This document shows positions 1 to 13,336 of a stretch of 64,000 nucleotides of DNA, piece by piece. Every line of letters starts with the position of its first letter. The stretch's first letter is position 1. The notes below the pieces were generated by a model. That model was not told the origin of the DNA and did no database searches. It saw only the letters and a program-made list of their open reading frames with translations. The DNA comes from Steromphala cineraria (Eukaryota > Mollusca > Gastropoda > Trochida > Trochidae). Where the stretch lies: contig OU744735.1 of the NCBI GenBank assembly GCA_916613615.1, positions 51,724,082 through 51,788,081 on the forward strand, given 5' to 3'. The position numbers and the translations under genes were made by a program.

Positions 1-461
1 ATTACATAAATTTCAATTAAATTGTTTTGTCTAAGAAGCATTTTTGAAATTGAAACTTTTTTAAGCTTCATAATTGATATGTAAATGCTTAAATTAATTC
101 ATTTGAAACCTTAAAAATAGAATTCTACTTTATATTACAAAGATTTGATCCCGTTGTTTTGTCAGGTGATATATTTCAAAACAGCAATTAATTTAGAATT
201 GCAGATAGCTTCAAATGATATAGCATAAAAATCTGATTTTTTTTTTTAAAAAATGCAAGAAGTCAAGTCATTACAAGTGTATTTATAGTAACTTGTGAAG
301 TCAAATAACAAGAAACCCTGCTAATCCTTATCTCTTTGAATAATGATACTGCAAATTATGTTCATGAATATTCAATTATTCGTTAAGCCAAACTTCTAAC
401 TACAACTAAAGTTGCCAACTTCAATATTCAAGATGCTAATTGATGAAAATTTCCACACTAG
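1..461 (+). other. intronic sequence upstream of first visible CIZ1-like exon
   Basis: AT-rich sequence with no ORF of note. It ends in an acceptor AG at 460-461. Because the exon that follows opens in mid-codon, this is read as intron of the CIZ1-like gene; the upstream exons are outside the window. Confidence 0.6.
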
Positions 462-3400
462 GTGAAGATCGCAGACGCCGTAGAAGCTCCGAGACTTATG
501 ATCCGGCCAACCCGACGGCTGATGGAGAGGAGGTATGTATCCATGGTTACCATAATGTGTTCACGCTTGGCATGTAGGATCGCACAAGAGCTACCAACCC
601 ATGTGATCAGCTCAACCAAAAACTATCGTTCTTCATTTCTATACTAAGATGCTTGCATTTATGTTATTTGCCAAATCTGTTATCAGGTACTTTAATTCAC
701 AACAGAAATATAACTAAATCTCCTGATGCAGCAATCTTCAAAGTATGGTTATTGTGTTATCTAACTCGGTTAGCGGCTCAGAATTCCTGAAAGTCTAAAG
801 AAAACATATGCACAGATTACTTAGTAGAACAAATTGCAACAGTAAGGCTTATATTTGTTGATTTCATTATTGCATTAATGCATTATTGCAAGGATATTCA
901 TACTGAGGAAAGCTCAGTGTGCTCAAACTGGATACTTTGATAATAAGCAAACAATAAAGATAATATTGAAATGGAGCGAGAAAGTGCATTGATACTGACA
1001 ATTTTGTACAGATGCCTGCCCTGGAGCTAGCAGATGAAATTGTTGGTGTGGGAATACAGGTATGTTATATACCTGTGATAGGTTTGATGATTGACCAGTT
1101 ATAACAACTTTAAGCACTATAAATAAGGACCAGCAATTTTTTTTATAGATAACAACTTCTTTATTGCAAAAATAAGATAGTTGCAAGTTATACATCTAGT
1201 CTTTACAAAGGGGGCATCATGAATGGTCAGTTGTTAATAGAAAAAATTAAGAATTCTTATTTCTAGATGATCTTTTTCAATAGGAAAGGCTATTTGGTCA
1301 ATAATAATTTGATAACTATCAACATTTTTTAAACTTGGCCAGAATCAAATAAGCTACATCGAAAATCACTTCTTCAGCAGTAAAATGTCAAACGAGGTGT
1401 TTCAAAGTTGAATCGACCACTATTGATAATATTGACATCTTATAATTCCCAAAATAAGTATAAACTTGCTCAGTAGTTGTTCCGAATTTGGGCTATTTCA
1501 CAGCTGATCATTCTGGTAACGTGTGTCTATTCTCCGGGGCCAATAACTGTTTTTTGCGTGAAATATCTCTCGAACTGTTGAGTACAGCAAATACTCTTTG
1601 ATATTTTACTACTGGTTTACTGCATGTTAGTGTGCAAGCCTGATCATTGTTGCCAGCCCCCTTCCAGAGTGTGGTTAAGAGAATTAGCCTCTTTGTTTTT
1701 TGAGATAGAGTTTCTTTAGCTGCATGTTGAGCTTCTAATGTGTGTGCATTCTGTTTGAAGTTCTACCTTTCCAAACAGTGAACAAAAATAAGTTAATACA
1801 TAAATGATTTCATTTAAGTGTCAAATTTATCAAGAGTATCTAAGGCTTTTCAATTTTCATGGAAAATGTCAGCTTTGATATGCTTGATACGAGAAAACCT
1901 AGGGTGCATATTCATCATTGTCAACCCTTGCATATCTATGACTTTTATTAGTGTTGATATATTTTATGTCAACAACTCTTGCGTGAAATTCTCTATTCTC
2001 TATTATTTAAACTCCTTATTCATTCAATTGTTTGTCATTGAATCATGCACAATTCTCAGTAGGCCGACATAACAGTCTACCCTTTTATCATCCAGTTGAT
2101 ATTGTCATTTTATTGTGATGTCATCATTTTTTATCACCCGGCCTTGACTAAAATTCGTTATCATTATGAAACGTTTTCCTGAAAATTTTTGTCAAATAAT
2201 CTGTGTGTAGAGATTTGACTACAAATCTGCAGTGTCTTGACCAAAGCAGAAATATCTTAATATGACTTATTTGCAAATGTAAAAAATGTGGCAGCACAAA
2301 GATTTCTACGTAATGTAATACCTGCATTATTTCATGTCTTCACAATTGTAGTTAATGATCTTGTATATTCTTTCATTTGAATATGATCAAAAGAATTCCT
2401 ACTCTTCCTTGAATTCGTCATTTCTTCACTTCCTCTATTTTATTTCCTTATAACTTCCTCTTTGTCATCATTTGACATTTTTCATTTGAGAATTACTGGT
2501 TGAATGTGGCGCAAATTTCACTATCATAGCTTTCATTGAAGCACTTAAAACATGAACATGGTTTTCAATGATTTAATGGATGTTTTGAATTGCAAATGGA
2601 TCGATCTTTTTCTTTTTCAAAATACTTCAAATCGGAGTTAACAAGTGGTATTAAATTACAATAACAGAAATGAAAGGGCTCTTGTTTAGAGTGACGGGCA
2701 ATCACAAGAATGAAAGGGTTGGTCCTTTCAATGGGCAAACTTATGATACGCCTTAAGATGTCAAATCTTTAATAATCAAACTTAAATCATAAAAACAGGT
2801 AGCCAATAGCTGATAAATACAAATAAAAAACAATAACAGGTTTTCAGTGTCATTTAGGTTTAAGAAGTATTTCTTGATGGTATTGTTATTGTCTTCATTA
2901 TTATGCAGCAAGACAGTTTTAAAATGATTTTGTTGGCAGTGACTGTCAGAAACAAATATTGATGTCTTTCGGGGATTCACTTGTTAGCTTGACGATTCAT
3001 TTTGTTTGACACTATAATTATCTTTAAAAAAGCTTAAAAAATTTCATGCTTTTCATAGCAAGTGCACACAACAAAGAGTTGAAAATGATAGCATTTATCA
3101 CTGTTAAATACTGAAAGCCTGATACTACAAGAAATTGGAGTATTTATCCAGCTCCTCCTTCCTCCCCACATCTCATCTTATCTCTCACATTTCATGTCTT
3201 CTTCTCCAGCCGTCGGCTACAGTCAGTGGAAAGTCTCCTTTCTTCTGCTATGTGTGCGGCATGGAATGCTTCACTGACAAGGTAGAGAGTTCATTCACCT
3301 GCGTCAAGTTTACATGTACCGGCGACGCCCCCATGTTTGTCTGTCTGTCCATCTGTCGTCCTGCCGTTCCCAGTGTTCATCACGGTCTGGCGGGATTTTT

Positions 3401-6400
3401 CTTTTCTCCACAACTATCTTTGCCTTTTCTTTGGCATATTTACCCTCTTTTCTCCTAGAGCTTCTTTCTTGTGTCCCGCACTACGGTTGATACGCTTGTA
3501 TTTATTTCATAGTTAGTTCCTTTTTTATATTAATGGCTGTCCTACTAACATTTTTTTTTCACATTGATTTAACAATTTATTTGTTTTGTTTTTTCCCCTT
3601 ACTTGTCTTGAACAAAACAAGTGAACACTTACCGGTACATTTCGGTGTTCCTATATCTTTATGCAACGCTATCCTTCAAGCATGTTCCACTGAAATCGAA
3701 CGTACTCTGGTAACTAAGATTTACCCAAGTATGTCAATCAAGCTTCTTCCCCTTAAACTTTCTCCTCTTTGCACTAGAAAGGGACACGAGATTGAAGCGT
3801 TCAGACTGTGGTGGTGCATCCCTTCTTGAACACTGCGTACCATGCTCTGCTTCTTACATATCATCCACAAATAGTTCATTTAAATGCTTTTTCTTGCCCT
3901 TTGAGGGTTAGTCAGTAGTAGAGCTTCTTCAACTTTGCAGTTCTTTCTCAATAGAAATAAGCTTTCAGAGTGCTTTTACTCCTAGTCTTAGAGTTATCTC
4001 CCTTTTTGATAATATTTTCAAGAGCTCACTATCATTTTTGTTTGGCTGTATTTTTTTCAAGGAATTATTTCAACACTGAATTCTGTTTGAAGTATTCATG
4101 TTTAAGTTTAATCACCAAGTTATTTTCTTCTGAAGCTCATGAGACGTTTTCTTCACCATATTGCAAATTTGGAAGTCTTATGTTTTCGATGAACTTAAAT
4201 TTCATGATTTTTATCCCACCGGTATGTAATACCGTGGGATATAGTCATCGCCCTGTCCGTCTGTATGTCCGTCCGTCCGTCCGTCCGTAATCATTTCGTT
4301 TCCGGAGCAGAACTCAAAAACCAGTCCACATATCTTTCTGAAACTTTACATGTGTATTGCCCACCTACTGAAGTGGTGCCTTTTGATATTTTCACATTTC
4401 TGAAAATCTTATTTTTTATTATTTCCATGGAAACGGCTCTTATTTGGACTCGGTTCATGAAAGGTTTCGTTTCCGGAGCAGATCTCAAAAACCAGTCCAC
4501 ATATCTTTCTGAAACTTTACATGTGTATTGCCCACCTACTGAAGTGGTGCCTTTTGATATTTTCAAATTTCTTAAAATTTTATTTTTTATTATTTCCATG
4601 GAAACGGCTCTTATTTGGACTCTGTTCATGAAAGGTTTCGTTTCCGGAGCAGAACTCAAAAACCAGTCCACATATCTTTCTTAAACTTTACATGTGTATT
4701 GCCCACCTACTGAAGTGGTGCCTTTTGATATTTTCACATTTCTGAAAATTTTATTTTTTATTATTTCATGGAAACTGCTCTTTTTGGACTATGTTCATGA
4801 AAGGTTTCGTTTTATATATATAAGCTTATACTATTATGAACCTTGCTTGAAAAATTTACAATTATCTTTCAATCTTACGATCATGTGGAACCGGTGGGAT
4901 ATGTCATCTTCTGATGACTCTTGTTTTAAGTTTACTGATGGATTTCAAACCAATCCAAAATTGTGATAATGGTTATTGATATCAAGTGTCTAAAAATAAA
5001 CATGAGTTGTTAGATGTTTAGTGGGCTCTTGTGTGCAGTACCTGCTTGAGATGGAGATGTTCCTATGTAGTTTGTGCATGAGTAATTAGTAGGAAGGGGA
5101 AAACAGGTAAGTTAAATCACCATAGATCTGACTAAGATTTAAATTGTTGAATGATTACTCTTTTCATCGTTTTGTTACCTTGTTTTCTTCTATTCCAAAT
5201 TTCATATAAACTTCCTCTTGATTTCAATCTCATTTTGTTACTAAATTTGTTAGTTTTGCGAGTTAAGCAGCGCTTTAAATTACTCGTATTACAAAACTTG
5301 ATTTCTAAGAGATGAGAACTAACATATTCACAGCCTCAACTCTTTGAGTTGCTTGTAGCCTCTTTAACAGTTTGGCATGCATTCCTGAATCCTTTGTGGA
5401 AATGCTGTCTTTCCCGTCTGAACCACACGCCCATCTCCTTCATGATTTTGCACACTGTTAGCTTGAACAACTGACGTTGCATTTCTTGATTTCAGCAGAA
5501 AATGTTTGTTAAATTATGATTGTCACTACAGCTCTCCTTTTGAAAGTCGAGTTATACATCTTCTAGTTTGATGGAAAAAGTTGTCAAGGAAAGATTGGTT
5601 ACTCAAATACAATCTTTTTTGACAAAAGAATTTTGTCAGAACCAGACAGATTGGTCTGATTCATTATTCATGTCACTGCTTGAAAAAGTTACTGTCGTTA
5701 TGATTTGAATTACTCCCTTTCATAGAAATAGTTCATTTTCTCATGGATAAATCTTTAGCTTCAGAAACACTGATTTGTTCATAGTAGCTCAAAAAAATTC
5801 ATATTCAAACTCCCTAAGGAAATGAATCAAAGGCCCTGAAACATGTTTTTGATTTCACACTCTCCTCATTCGTTGAGATCTCTCATTCTCTTCAATATCA
5901 TCACTCCAAGATGATGATACATGCATATTCTGTAGTGAGTGCACCTGACTATTTGTTCCAGAACTTCCGATCGCACATGACGAGTTCACGCCACAGGGAG
6001 AGGATGACGGAGGTGCTAGATGTGGGTGACAAAGGGCCCCAGTCTCAGGCTCGTATGAAGGCACAGGAGCATCTCAAACGCATCGAGAGGACCAGGTATA
6101 TATGGGCAATCTTTGCTGAACTTTCTAGCTTTGTGGAAAAGTTGTATGAAGTATGAGTTGTTAGATATATAGTATCGAGAAACATGGTTCTTAATCTATT
6201 GATCATGACATGTTGTCGTCGTCACATGTATCTCTAGCTTTAAAATTGCTTATTATGTCTATACATGATTACAACCATGGTGCTTTATGAAGAAGTATGG
6301 ATATGGATCTTTACAAGGTAATGGGATATTAAGATCAATATCAAAGAACCAATGAATCGTGTAAACCTTGTAACTTACTGTTGACTGCTTATAGGGAATA

Positions 6401-9400
6401 TTTAACTATACAAACCTTTCCCTTGGTCAAATGCGACCCTTGAGAACTCAAAATGTTTCACTGCTGTTCAGTTGTTAATTCCATTATCTTTTGTTGTAGG
6501 GTTGGATTCTGCAAGCTTTGCGACATGGATCTGTCTATCCCCTTCTTGAGACATAAACTCACAACTCTACACAAGGTTGGTAACATCCTCTCCTTTTCTT
6601 TGTACCTTTGTCAACAGTTCGAGTTTTCTTCCATCTTTTGAGGGACTTCTAGATAACTGATACTCTTAAAGATGGAAGTTAGGTGAAATTTACATGGATA
6701 TTTCTCATTGTGAATTTTTTTTCACATGGATATTTCTCATTGTGAAATTGTACTGGAATGTTCTCAATATTCAATGTTCTGCACCCCGAGTAGATTGTTC
6801 ATTTACAGGAGGCAAAGTTCCTTTTTGCTTACCTTTTGGGTGACTTTTGAATCTGAATTTTGAATGCCTTGTATCAATGGATAAAACTGCATGTTATTGA
6901 TATCCAATATCATTGATATTCCATAAAGAATGCTGGGTATACTAGTGTTGCCCTAAACTTTGGGTTAGACCAGTGTTATGATGCTACAATTGAGAGTGGT
7001 TCCTATGTTGATGTGTTGCCGTGTTGTATGTACAGAAGCGGGAGATGCAGGTCCACAAGGGCTGTGGATGGTGTGGGGTGAAGAACTTCATCAACTTCTC
7101 ACAGGTCCTCAAGCACAGAGAGAAGGAGTCGCACAAACAGGTCAGTGTCAAGTCTTGTGGTTGAGTCGTTGTGCTGTTGTGTTGTCAGTGCTCGCAGTGT
7201 TCTCTTGACTCGATCCTGTCAGTTTTGGAATTCTTCTAGGGACTGGACTCAGAAAGTACATGTTAATTTTATATTTAGACTATCATTTACTTATCTTGCA
7301 CTACTTAAACTGAGTACAATAAAATATAAAGTGTTAACAGAAAATAGTTTCAAAGTCTTTGAACAAAGGACCACTTGAAGAAACGCTTAGTAAGAGTACC
7401 TTTGACTTCCCCACTTACAAAATGTATCATGATTTGATCTCCACATCCTAAATGACAACAATAAATCAAAATTGTCTATCTCTGGAGAGAAAAAATTCAT
7501 TTCCATCTGATCATATATATAATTTTTGCACCAAATATCCATCATGTCTCCTATGACAATGCCATATGAATAGATGTTTCATTTTGTTCCTCACAGCTAT
7601 TAGCTGAAACATTTCCTAAGCCACGTATAACTTAAACTCATCATTTTGTTCTGTGTATGTTCTAATGATGAATTTATCACGACGGTCTTCTGAATATTTT
7701 TGAAGAAAAACTGTGATACTGATCCCATACACATTAACATCCCAAAAAAATTAACAAGTCCTTTCTGTAGATTTATCACTGACTATAGTATTTGGTTGCT
7801 TTGTGTTATGTTCAACTGTCACACGAAAACAATATTTTCCAGAATGCAGCCAAGTTCGGCAAGAGGGGAACTGAAGACCGAGAGCGAAGGGATAGTCGAG
7901 AAGGGAGAGAGCGAAGGAACGAAAGCAGAACCTCCTCCAACCGGTCCCGCGAGATGGTCACAGTTGACAGTGTAGGCTTTGAGAAAGATTCATCGCGAGT
8001 AAGAACTGCATTATTTAGCAGTCATAGTAGATTCTGTCTTAGATCTACCCTCTAGTTGCCTCTCAACTTTCCTCTGTGAAAACCATCATCTGGTTGTGAT
8101 CCACTTTATTGTTCTACTCAATATTTGAATGAAGGTCCCTTGCTGAATCAAAATTTATCAAGTTTCAATCTCTCAAAAATGAATATATGCAACCAAACAT
8201 TGTAAAATAGTGAAAGTTACCATTTTCTTGTTGCCATTGGATTATACTTTGTTTTAACATCAAACAATCTTTACAGAAAAATCGATCCTCATCACGAACA
8301 TCGAAATCATCCAAAGAGACTGACCCAATGCCGGAACTCAAGTTTGATGCCGAAGTAGCTGTTGGTAAGTGACATTCTTTGAGACACTTTAGAAGTCGGA
8401 ATGATAATAATGAAGAAACATAAATGGAAACATATAAAGAAGTTGTCATCCATAAATTTTATTGTAAAATTCTTAAGTGTTATAATACGCATTGTAAAAT
8501 TCTTAAGTGTTATAATACGCATTGTAAAATTCTTAAGTGTTATAATACGCATTGTAAAATTCTTAAGTGTTATAATACGCATTGTAAAATTCTTAAGTGT
8601 AATAATACGCATTGCGCACTACGCTTTGCAGATGAAATGCATACTTTTGTTTTGAGTCCTCCTTGGATCTGTCACCTTCAATTTTCACTTTCAAATGAAT
8701 ATAAAAACATCTTATTTCAGGCCAAAACTATGTGATCCCAGTATCTGGGTTCTTCTGCAAACTCTGCCACAAGTTCTACAACACAGAGAATGCTGCCAAG
8801 GTCACCCACTGTCATTCTGAACCACACTTCAACCTGTTCAAGGTATAAGGGATGACTTTGATAACTTTGATTCCAATCAATCTAGGTCATGACTGCCATT
8901 GACTGGTACTTAGTTTATTTATCAGTGTTGTTCCCGAGTGGCCAGTTAAGGGGGTCATTTTGGCCTATTCTGAGCAGATGGAAACCCATGCAATGGTAAA
9001 AGTATCCTACTTCACAAAAATTGAAGATACACCAATCAAAAAGGGTGGGCAAATTTCCACAGGACCCCCTCTAGGAACAACAATGTTGATAATTTTCCAA
9101 ATTCCTTATCTTCAATTAAATAGATATAGTTGGTTCTAACAAATCTTTTGTTTTTGAATGACTGTCTTCATGATGATTTTGATCACGATGGTCTTCCGAA
9201 AAATGAATGAGGACAACTTGTGTCTCTGAAAGCAGTCATTCTGATGTAGAATATTTGTTGAACCCTTGAGGTTTTGATGTCTTAATATTTTCTAGCAAAT
9301 TTAAGTTTTGAATCAATATCAATGTCCACTGTTTTCGAGCTTTGCGCAGTGCCATTATGACTTTAACTGATTTTCATCACATTTCCACTTGCAGAAGGCC

Positions 9401-10135
9401 AAAATTGCTGCAAAGGCTAAAGCTAAGGCGCTGGCAGAAAAGGCTAAGCCTACCTCCACCTCAACCCCAATCTCTGACAAAACAAAACCAGAGACAGAAG
9501 AAGCTGACAACACAATGGCTGAGATGAGGAAAGAAGAACAAATGGATGAAGATAATCAGAAAGCTGCTGAAGGAGAGGAGACGACGGAAGGACAGACAGA
9601 AGAAAACGAGGGAGAGAAATCACAAGACAATCAAGAGAATCAGGAAGCTACGGAGGAGCAAGAAGCTCCAGAAGCAGATCAGGAAGAGGCGATGGATGTC
9701 GCAGATGCAGAGGAACTGCCTCAAACAGAAGCGGAGGAACAGGAGGCATCAGTTGTGGACGGGGAGCAGGAAGCTGCTAATGGAGTAGCAGGGGACGAAG
9801 AAGATCCTCTCACAGAAGAACAGGAGGAAGAGAAGCTGCTTGAAAAGAATGACAATGAAGAGAATGATGTCGATGATTTCCCAGAGGCAGACCTTGCCCT
9901 TGATGAAGAGGAATGTGATGATAGTGTAGGCATTGTGGACCTTGCCGAGGACTCTACTATGAAATTAGAAGCAACAGATGAAGCTAAGACGGAAGCAGAA
10001 GGGGGTGAGGAAGAAAGTGGGGAGCCCCCAGCAGAGGCTGAAGCAGAGGATACAGAGGTTGTGGATGTGCAGCCTGTAGCTGCCCGCGGGAGGGGCAGGG
10101 GGAGAGCTCGAAGGGGCAAACGGGGGAAGAAATAA
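462..10135 (+). CDS. CIZ1: CIZ1-like nuclear zinc-finger protein, 3' ten exons (partial gene)
   Basis: Exons: 462-532, 1012-1059, 3210-3281, 5962-6095, 6500-6575, 7036-7140, 7843-7998, 8277-8364, 8721-8842 and 9395-10135. All have GT-AG borders and keep one frame, giving 536 residues after a split first codon. The visible order is: an Arg/Ser stretch (EDRRRRRSSE); finger 1 (CX2CX12HX5H, FFCYVCGMEC) split by an intron; finger 2 (FCKLCDMDLS, CX2CX10HX5H); finger 3 (GCGWCGVKNF, CX2CX13HX5H); an RE/RS-rich linker with VTVDSVG; a matrin-type finger (VIPVSGFFCKLCHKFYN, CX2CX13HX5H); an Ala/Lys helix; a ~190-residue Glu-rich tail; and a basic GRGRGRARRGKRGKK end. The 'VPVxG..C.LCHKFY' matrin finger after three spaced C2H2 fingers matches vertebrate CIZ1, which binds the nuclear matrix and links CDK2/cyclin activity to DNA replication. 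Alternatives are ZNF638 or matrin-3 relatives, which have other finger arrangements. The function is inferred by family. Confidence 0.78.
1060..3209 (+). other. CIZ1-like intron, no feature seen
   Basis: 2.15 kb of AT-rich intron. I see no repeat array, foldback or coding-like ORF. The small ORFs on both strands lack recognisable motifs. Confidence 0.5.
4212..4901. mobile_element. inverted-repeat element with internal 171-bp tandem copies
   Basis: The ends are TATCCCACCGGT (4212-4223) and its reverse complement ACCGGTGGGATA (4890-4901). Inside are a (GTCC)n run near 4267-4288 and three near-identical 171-bp units starting at about 4296, 4467 and 4638. Each carries TTTCCGGAGCAGA and a GTGGTGCC core. 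The unit length is a multiple of three, so both strands stay open across copies. The element lies in the CIZ1-like intron between the exons at 3210 and 5962. I take it as a non-autonomous element, not a gene. Confidence 0.7.
8461..8614. repeat. 30-bp minisatellite, 5 copies
   Basis: Five units beginning ATTGTAAAATTCTTAAGTGT and ending TATAATACGC. Four are identical and the fifth has one change (TAT to AAT). The array is followed by a partial ATTG. It sits in the CIZ1-like intron before exon 8721-8842. The period of 30 keeps frames open on both strands, so the ORFs across it are artefacts. Confidence 0.9.
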
Positions 10136-11160
10136 ACACGATATCTAGAACTTGGAGGAAAAGAAACTGATGTCATGTCTCAAGTTGTTGAAGATTAAGG
10201 GAAGATTGTTACGTGAAAGGGAAATTATCAAACCAGTGAGGAGTATTGACAAGATATAAGCCAATGCTAGAGATTGGAGAGGTCATGTCACTGATAATTT
10301 CTCTTTGGTTTTATTAGATCACAAATTGAGCGGTTGGGAGGTTAAAGGTGAAATATGTGTCCAAAAAGTGACATTATTTAGTGTGAATGTCTGTTTTCAC
10401 TATGTAATATTGTATATGTTTTTTGGAAGGTAGAGTGAATGAGAAACTAGGGGTCGCGATACGATAGGTATCTAGATATTTGGGGTACGGTACGATACGA
10501 TACGTATCTCGATACGTATTACACAGGATAGTGAAGTATTAAAAGAACCATAACCAAGATAAATTGTGACATCAATTAAACACTGTTGACACTGACAGGG
10601 TAAAAAAATTAAAATTAAGAAATTTTATTCCACTGTAGGTCGTCTTGTAGTGTATCGATTCAGAGGCAAAACATATCGTGTATCGTATCGTCGGCCATAT
10701 AATCGTGATGCACCGGTGTATCGGTGTATAGTTGCACCCTTATGAGAAACTGGAAAAGATATCTTGAAAGTGTTACATATATTGTCACAAGTTGTTTTGA
10801 ATAAGAATACCATGAGAAATGGTAGCAAATACTAGAGATGTGAAGAAATCTAAGAGTCTTAAGATGAAGTGCTTTTGTGAATTGCTTTCTTTTGTTATTT
10901 CAACAATTGTTTTTAATTGCATTATACTATATGATCATAGACGAAAGTAATCATTGTTCTGTTTTTATAAGACCAGAATCAAATTCTCAATTTATGCTAA
11001 ATGTTGCTTTCAAATGTTGTGAACCACCTGAATGCATGTTTCTATAAAGAGCGAGAGTCGTCGGAGAATGTCTCCTTTCACTTTCTGTAAATCTGTTTGA
11101 TTTCTTTGGAATATTGTAACCACATTCTTGCAGACATGTATAAAAAAATTGAATAAATGA
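10131..11160 (+). other. CIZ1-like 3' UTR and flank with poly(A) signals
   Basis: The stop TAA is at 10133-10135 and lies within a hexamer AATAAA (10131-10136), which is too close to the stop to be the main signal unless the UTR is minimal. The next clear AATAAA is at 11152-11157, giving a UTR of about 1 kb that would include the hAT-like insertion. A further AATAAA lies near 11773. Confidence 0.45.
10449..10741. mobile_element. hAT-like non-autonomous element with CGATACGATA subrepeats
   Basis: It is flanked by the direct repeat ATGAGAAACT (10439-10448 and 10742-10751). The ends are AGGGGTCGCG and (reverse complement) AAGGGTGCAAC, resembling hAT termini. The interior has alternating CGATACGATACG/GTATCGTATCG motifs. 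It is 293 bp with no coding capacity. The direct repeat is 10 bp where hAT normally gives 8, so the superfamily is tentative. Confidence 0.65.
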
Positions 11161-11189
11161 CAGTTTTATATGAATGTAGAATTGAATCA

Positions 11190-12162
11190 TACTTAACCAC
11201 CTAGCTCATGTATCATCTGTAATATTGAACTCTTCAAAAAGCATTGAAATAGATTATCCATCTTACAAGAGTGTCGCCAATTCTATTTTATTTCTGTCAG
11301 ATATTAATTTTCACTGGTTAACGATAAAATTGTGACGGCAATGATGCGAAAAAATGATGCTTTTATCATTATGCAATGTTTAAGAGCAACATTGACTAAT
11401 GCTTAAAATGTTTAATCATAGTCATAAGCAATTTGTTTGTTAGGTTGAGCAAACTGGTTGTTACTTAAGATTTTATCATGACAAAGTTTCGTATCTATTC
11501 TTTGCACACAACAGGACTGTTTTGTTACTTTATCTTGCAATTTGCTGTAAGATGTTATCTTGACAATTTATCTATCTATTATTTGCAGTCAACAGGACTG
11601 TTATGTCACTTTATCTTGTCACAACTATGGGAACACGAGCTCGAAGGATGTTTGCCATTGTTACATGGTACTTGAGAAAGTTCTAGTCTGTGCAGTGAAT
11701 GTTTACATGTCGGTCTGGCAGAGATATGTCATAACTTTTCAATTGGTGAAATCATCCATCCATTGAATTTTGAAATAAAACAATTTCAAAACCATAACTC
11801 TGGTTTCATTAATCTTTTTTTGGGATGGAAGTGTAGTCGTTCAGTGATGTAGAACATTGAAATGGTTATATTATAATGGTGTTGAGAAAACAAGAAACAT
11901 CAAAGTCTGCTGACGACTTGATACTTTTCGAATTCCTGCTTTCCCCCATTGAAATACATCATTTAAACAATTGACCAGGAAATGAAATACAGCAAGACTT
12001 CAAAATCTTTTTATTTTTTTTTTATTTTTTATATGTTTTTATTTCAAGACTTAAAAATCATAATGCATTCTTTTTTAATATGGCAGTCATTAGCAGATTA
12101 TCATTACCATTCACAATATATGAATTCAATGAACATAAAATCGGGACAATGTACATCTGGAT
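11190..12162. other. intergenic, no feature seen
   Basis: AT-rich sequence. A rough local duplication around 11500-11620 repeats CAACAGGACTGTT and ACTTTATCTTG. No gene or element ends were recognised. Confidence 0.4.
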
Positions 12163-13336
12163 TACCGTATTCGCCGTAATAAGCGCCCTGCTCCAATAAG
12201 CGCCCCCCAATGGTTTTTGCAATTAACTCTAATAAACGCCCATGTACCAGCGGTACTAAATAATAAATTAACGTACTGTTAAATTCAGCAGAAATCACGA
12301 TGTATGTGGCTTCACTTGCATCATCGATCGGGAATTGATTTCCTAAATGTTATCAAGAACTATCGCTTTATAAGGCTTGTTATCCATTCTATATGTTTAA
12401 TATGTCCATTTCCAAACTTATTTATCATATTTAATCAAAGGTCAAAGATATATTTGTCAAATATACTTTCGCGAAAGCACGTTGTTTTACTGCACTTGGA
12501 ATCTCTATCGTAATTTCTTGACGACAAATAATATTATTATTATTCTTTCGTGCTCATGATCATAATTTTTGCATGTTTTTCTTCGAATTTTATATAAGTA
12601 AATATTTCAATTAACTACATGTTGTTTTGGAAAATGTAATATATAGAAAATGTTTAACAAATATTTGAATATGTAGACATTTAATTAATGTATCGACAAT
12701 TTGTTGTCATGAATTTATTACAACCACGTTTCAGTTTCATGCATCGTTTTCAAATCGACTTGCTGATTGGTTGACCTACATTTCTGGACCAATGAAAAGG
12801 CTTGTAACAAAGATCTCTCTACCCGTAAACACATGCAGCAAAAGCTGTCGACTGATTATTCACGTTCGTTTTTCATGAGAATAATATTATGTAATCTGAT
12901 TAAAACAAACAACAAACAATGTAAGTTAGCATTTGCAATTTCTTTTATCATTCTTTTCAATAATATACGTCTGGAAAAGTGTCACTTGATATTTAAGAAG
13001 ACTTTAACAATATAGTCAAAAGTATCGATGTCAATTTTCAATGCAACTCGCACAATGATTTGCTTAGTTGGGGTCTCTCGCCGCCATAGGCAATGTGATT
13101 TCTGTTCTGTTTCACTTTGAGGAATTAAAGGATAGATTGAGCAGCAATATGTGTTATTTTCAACTCGATAATGTGTAAGTATGTTTTGAACGCCTGTATC
13201 AATCATCAAAGACAACCTAAACACAGTTCCACGTGAGTAGTCTATATTTTTCGTTCGTCACTCACATCATTTTAATAAGCGCCCACCCAAATCAATTTTT
13301 TAAGCGCCCTGGGCGCTTATAACGGCGAATACGGTA
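12163..13336. mobile_element. 1.17-kb terminal-inverted-repeat element with GCGCCC subterminal repeats
   Basis: The termini are TACCGTATTCGCCGTAATAA... (12163-12188) and its reverse complement at 13311-13336; 25 of 26 bases pair. AATAAGCGCCC motifs repeat just inside both ends. The outermost TA on each side may be the target duplication, as for Tc1/mariner-like or other TA-targeting elements. There is no transposase ORF, so it is non-autonomous. Confidence 0.8.

Noticed and set aside
8461..8614. CRISPR array
   Set aside because: Five direct repeats with no spacers in a eukaryotic intron; a plain minisatellite.
9721..10176. 151-codon minus-strand Ser-rich ORF
   Set aside because: Mirror of the Glu/Ala-rich coding exon of the CIZ1-like gene.
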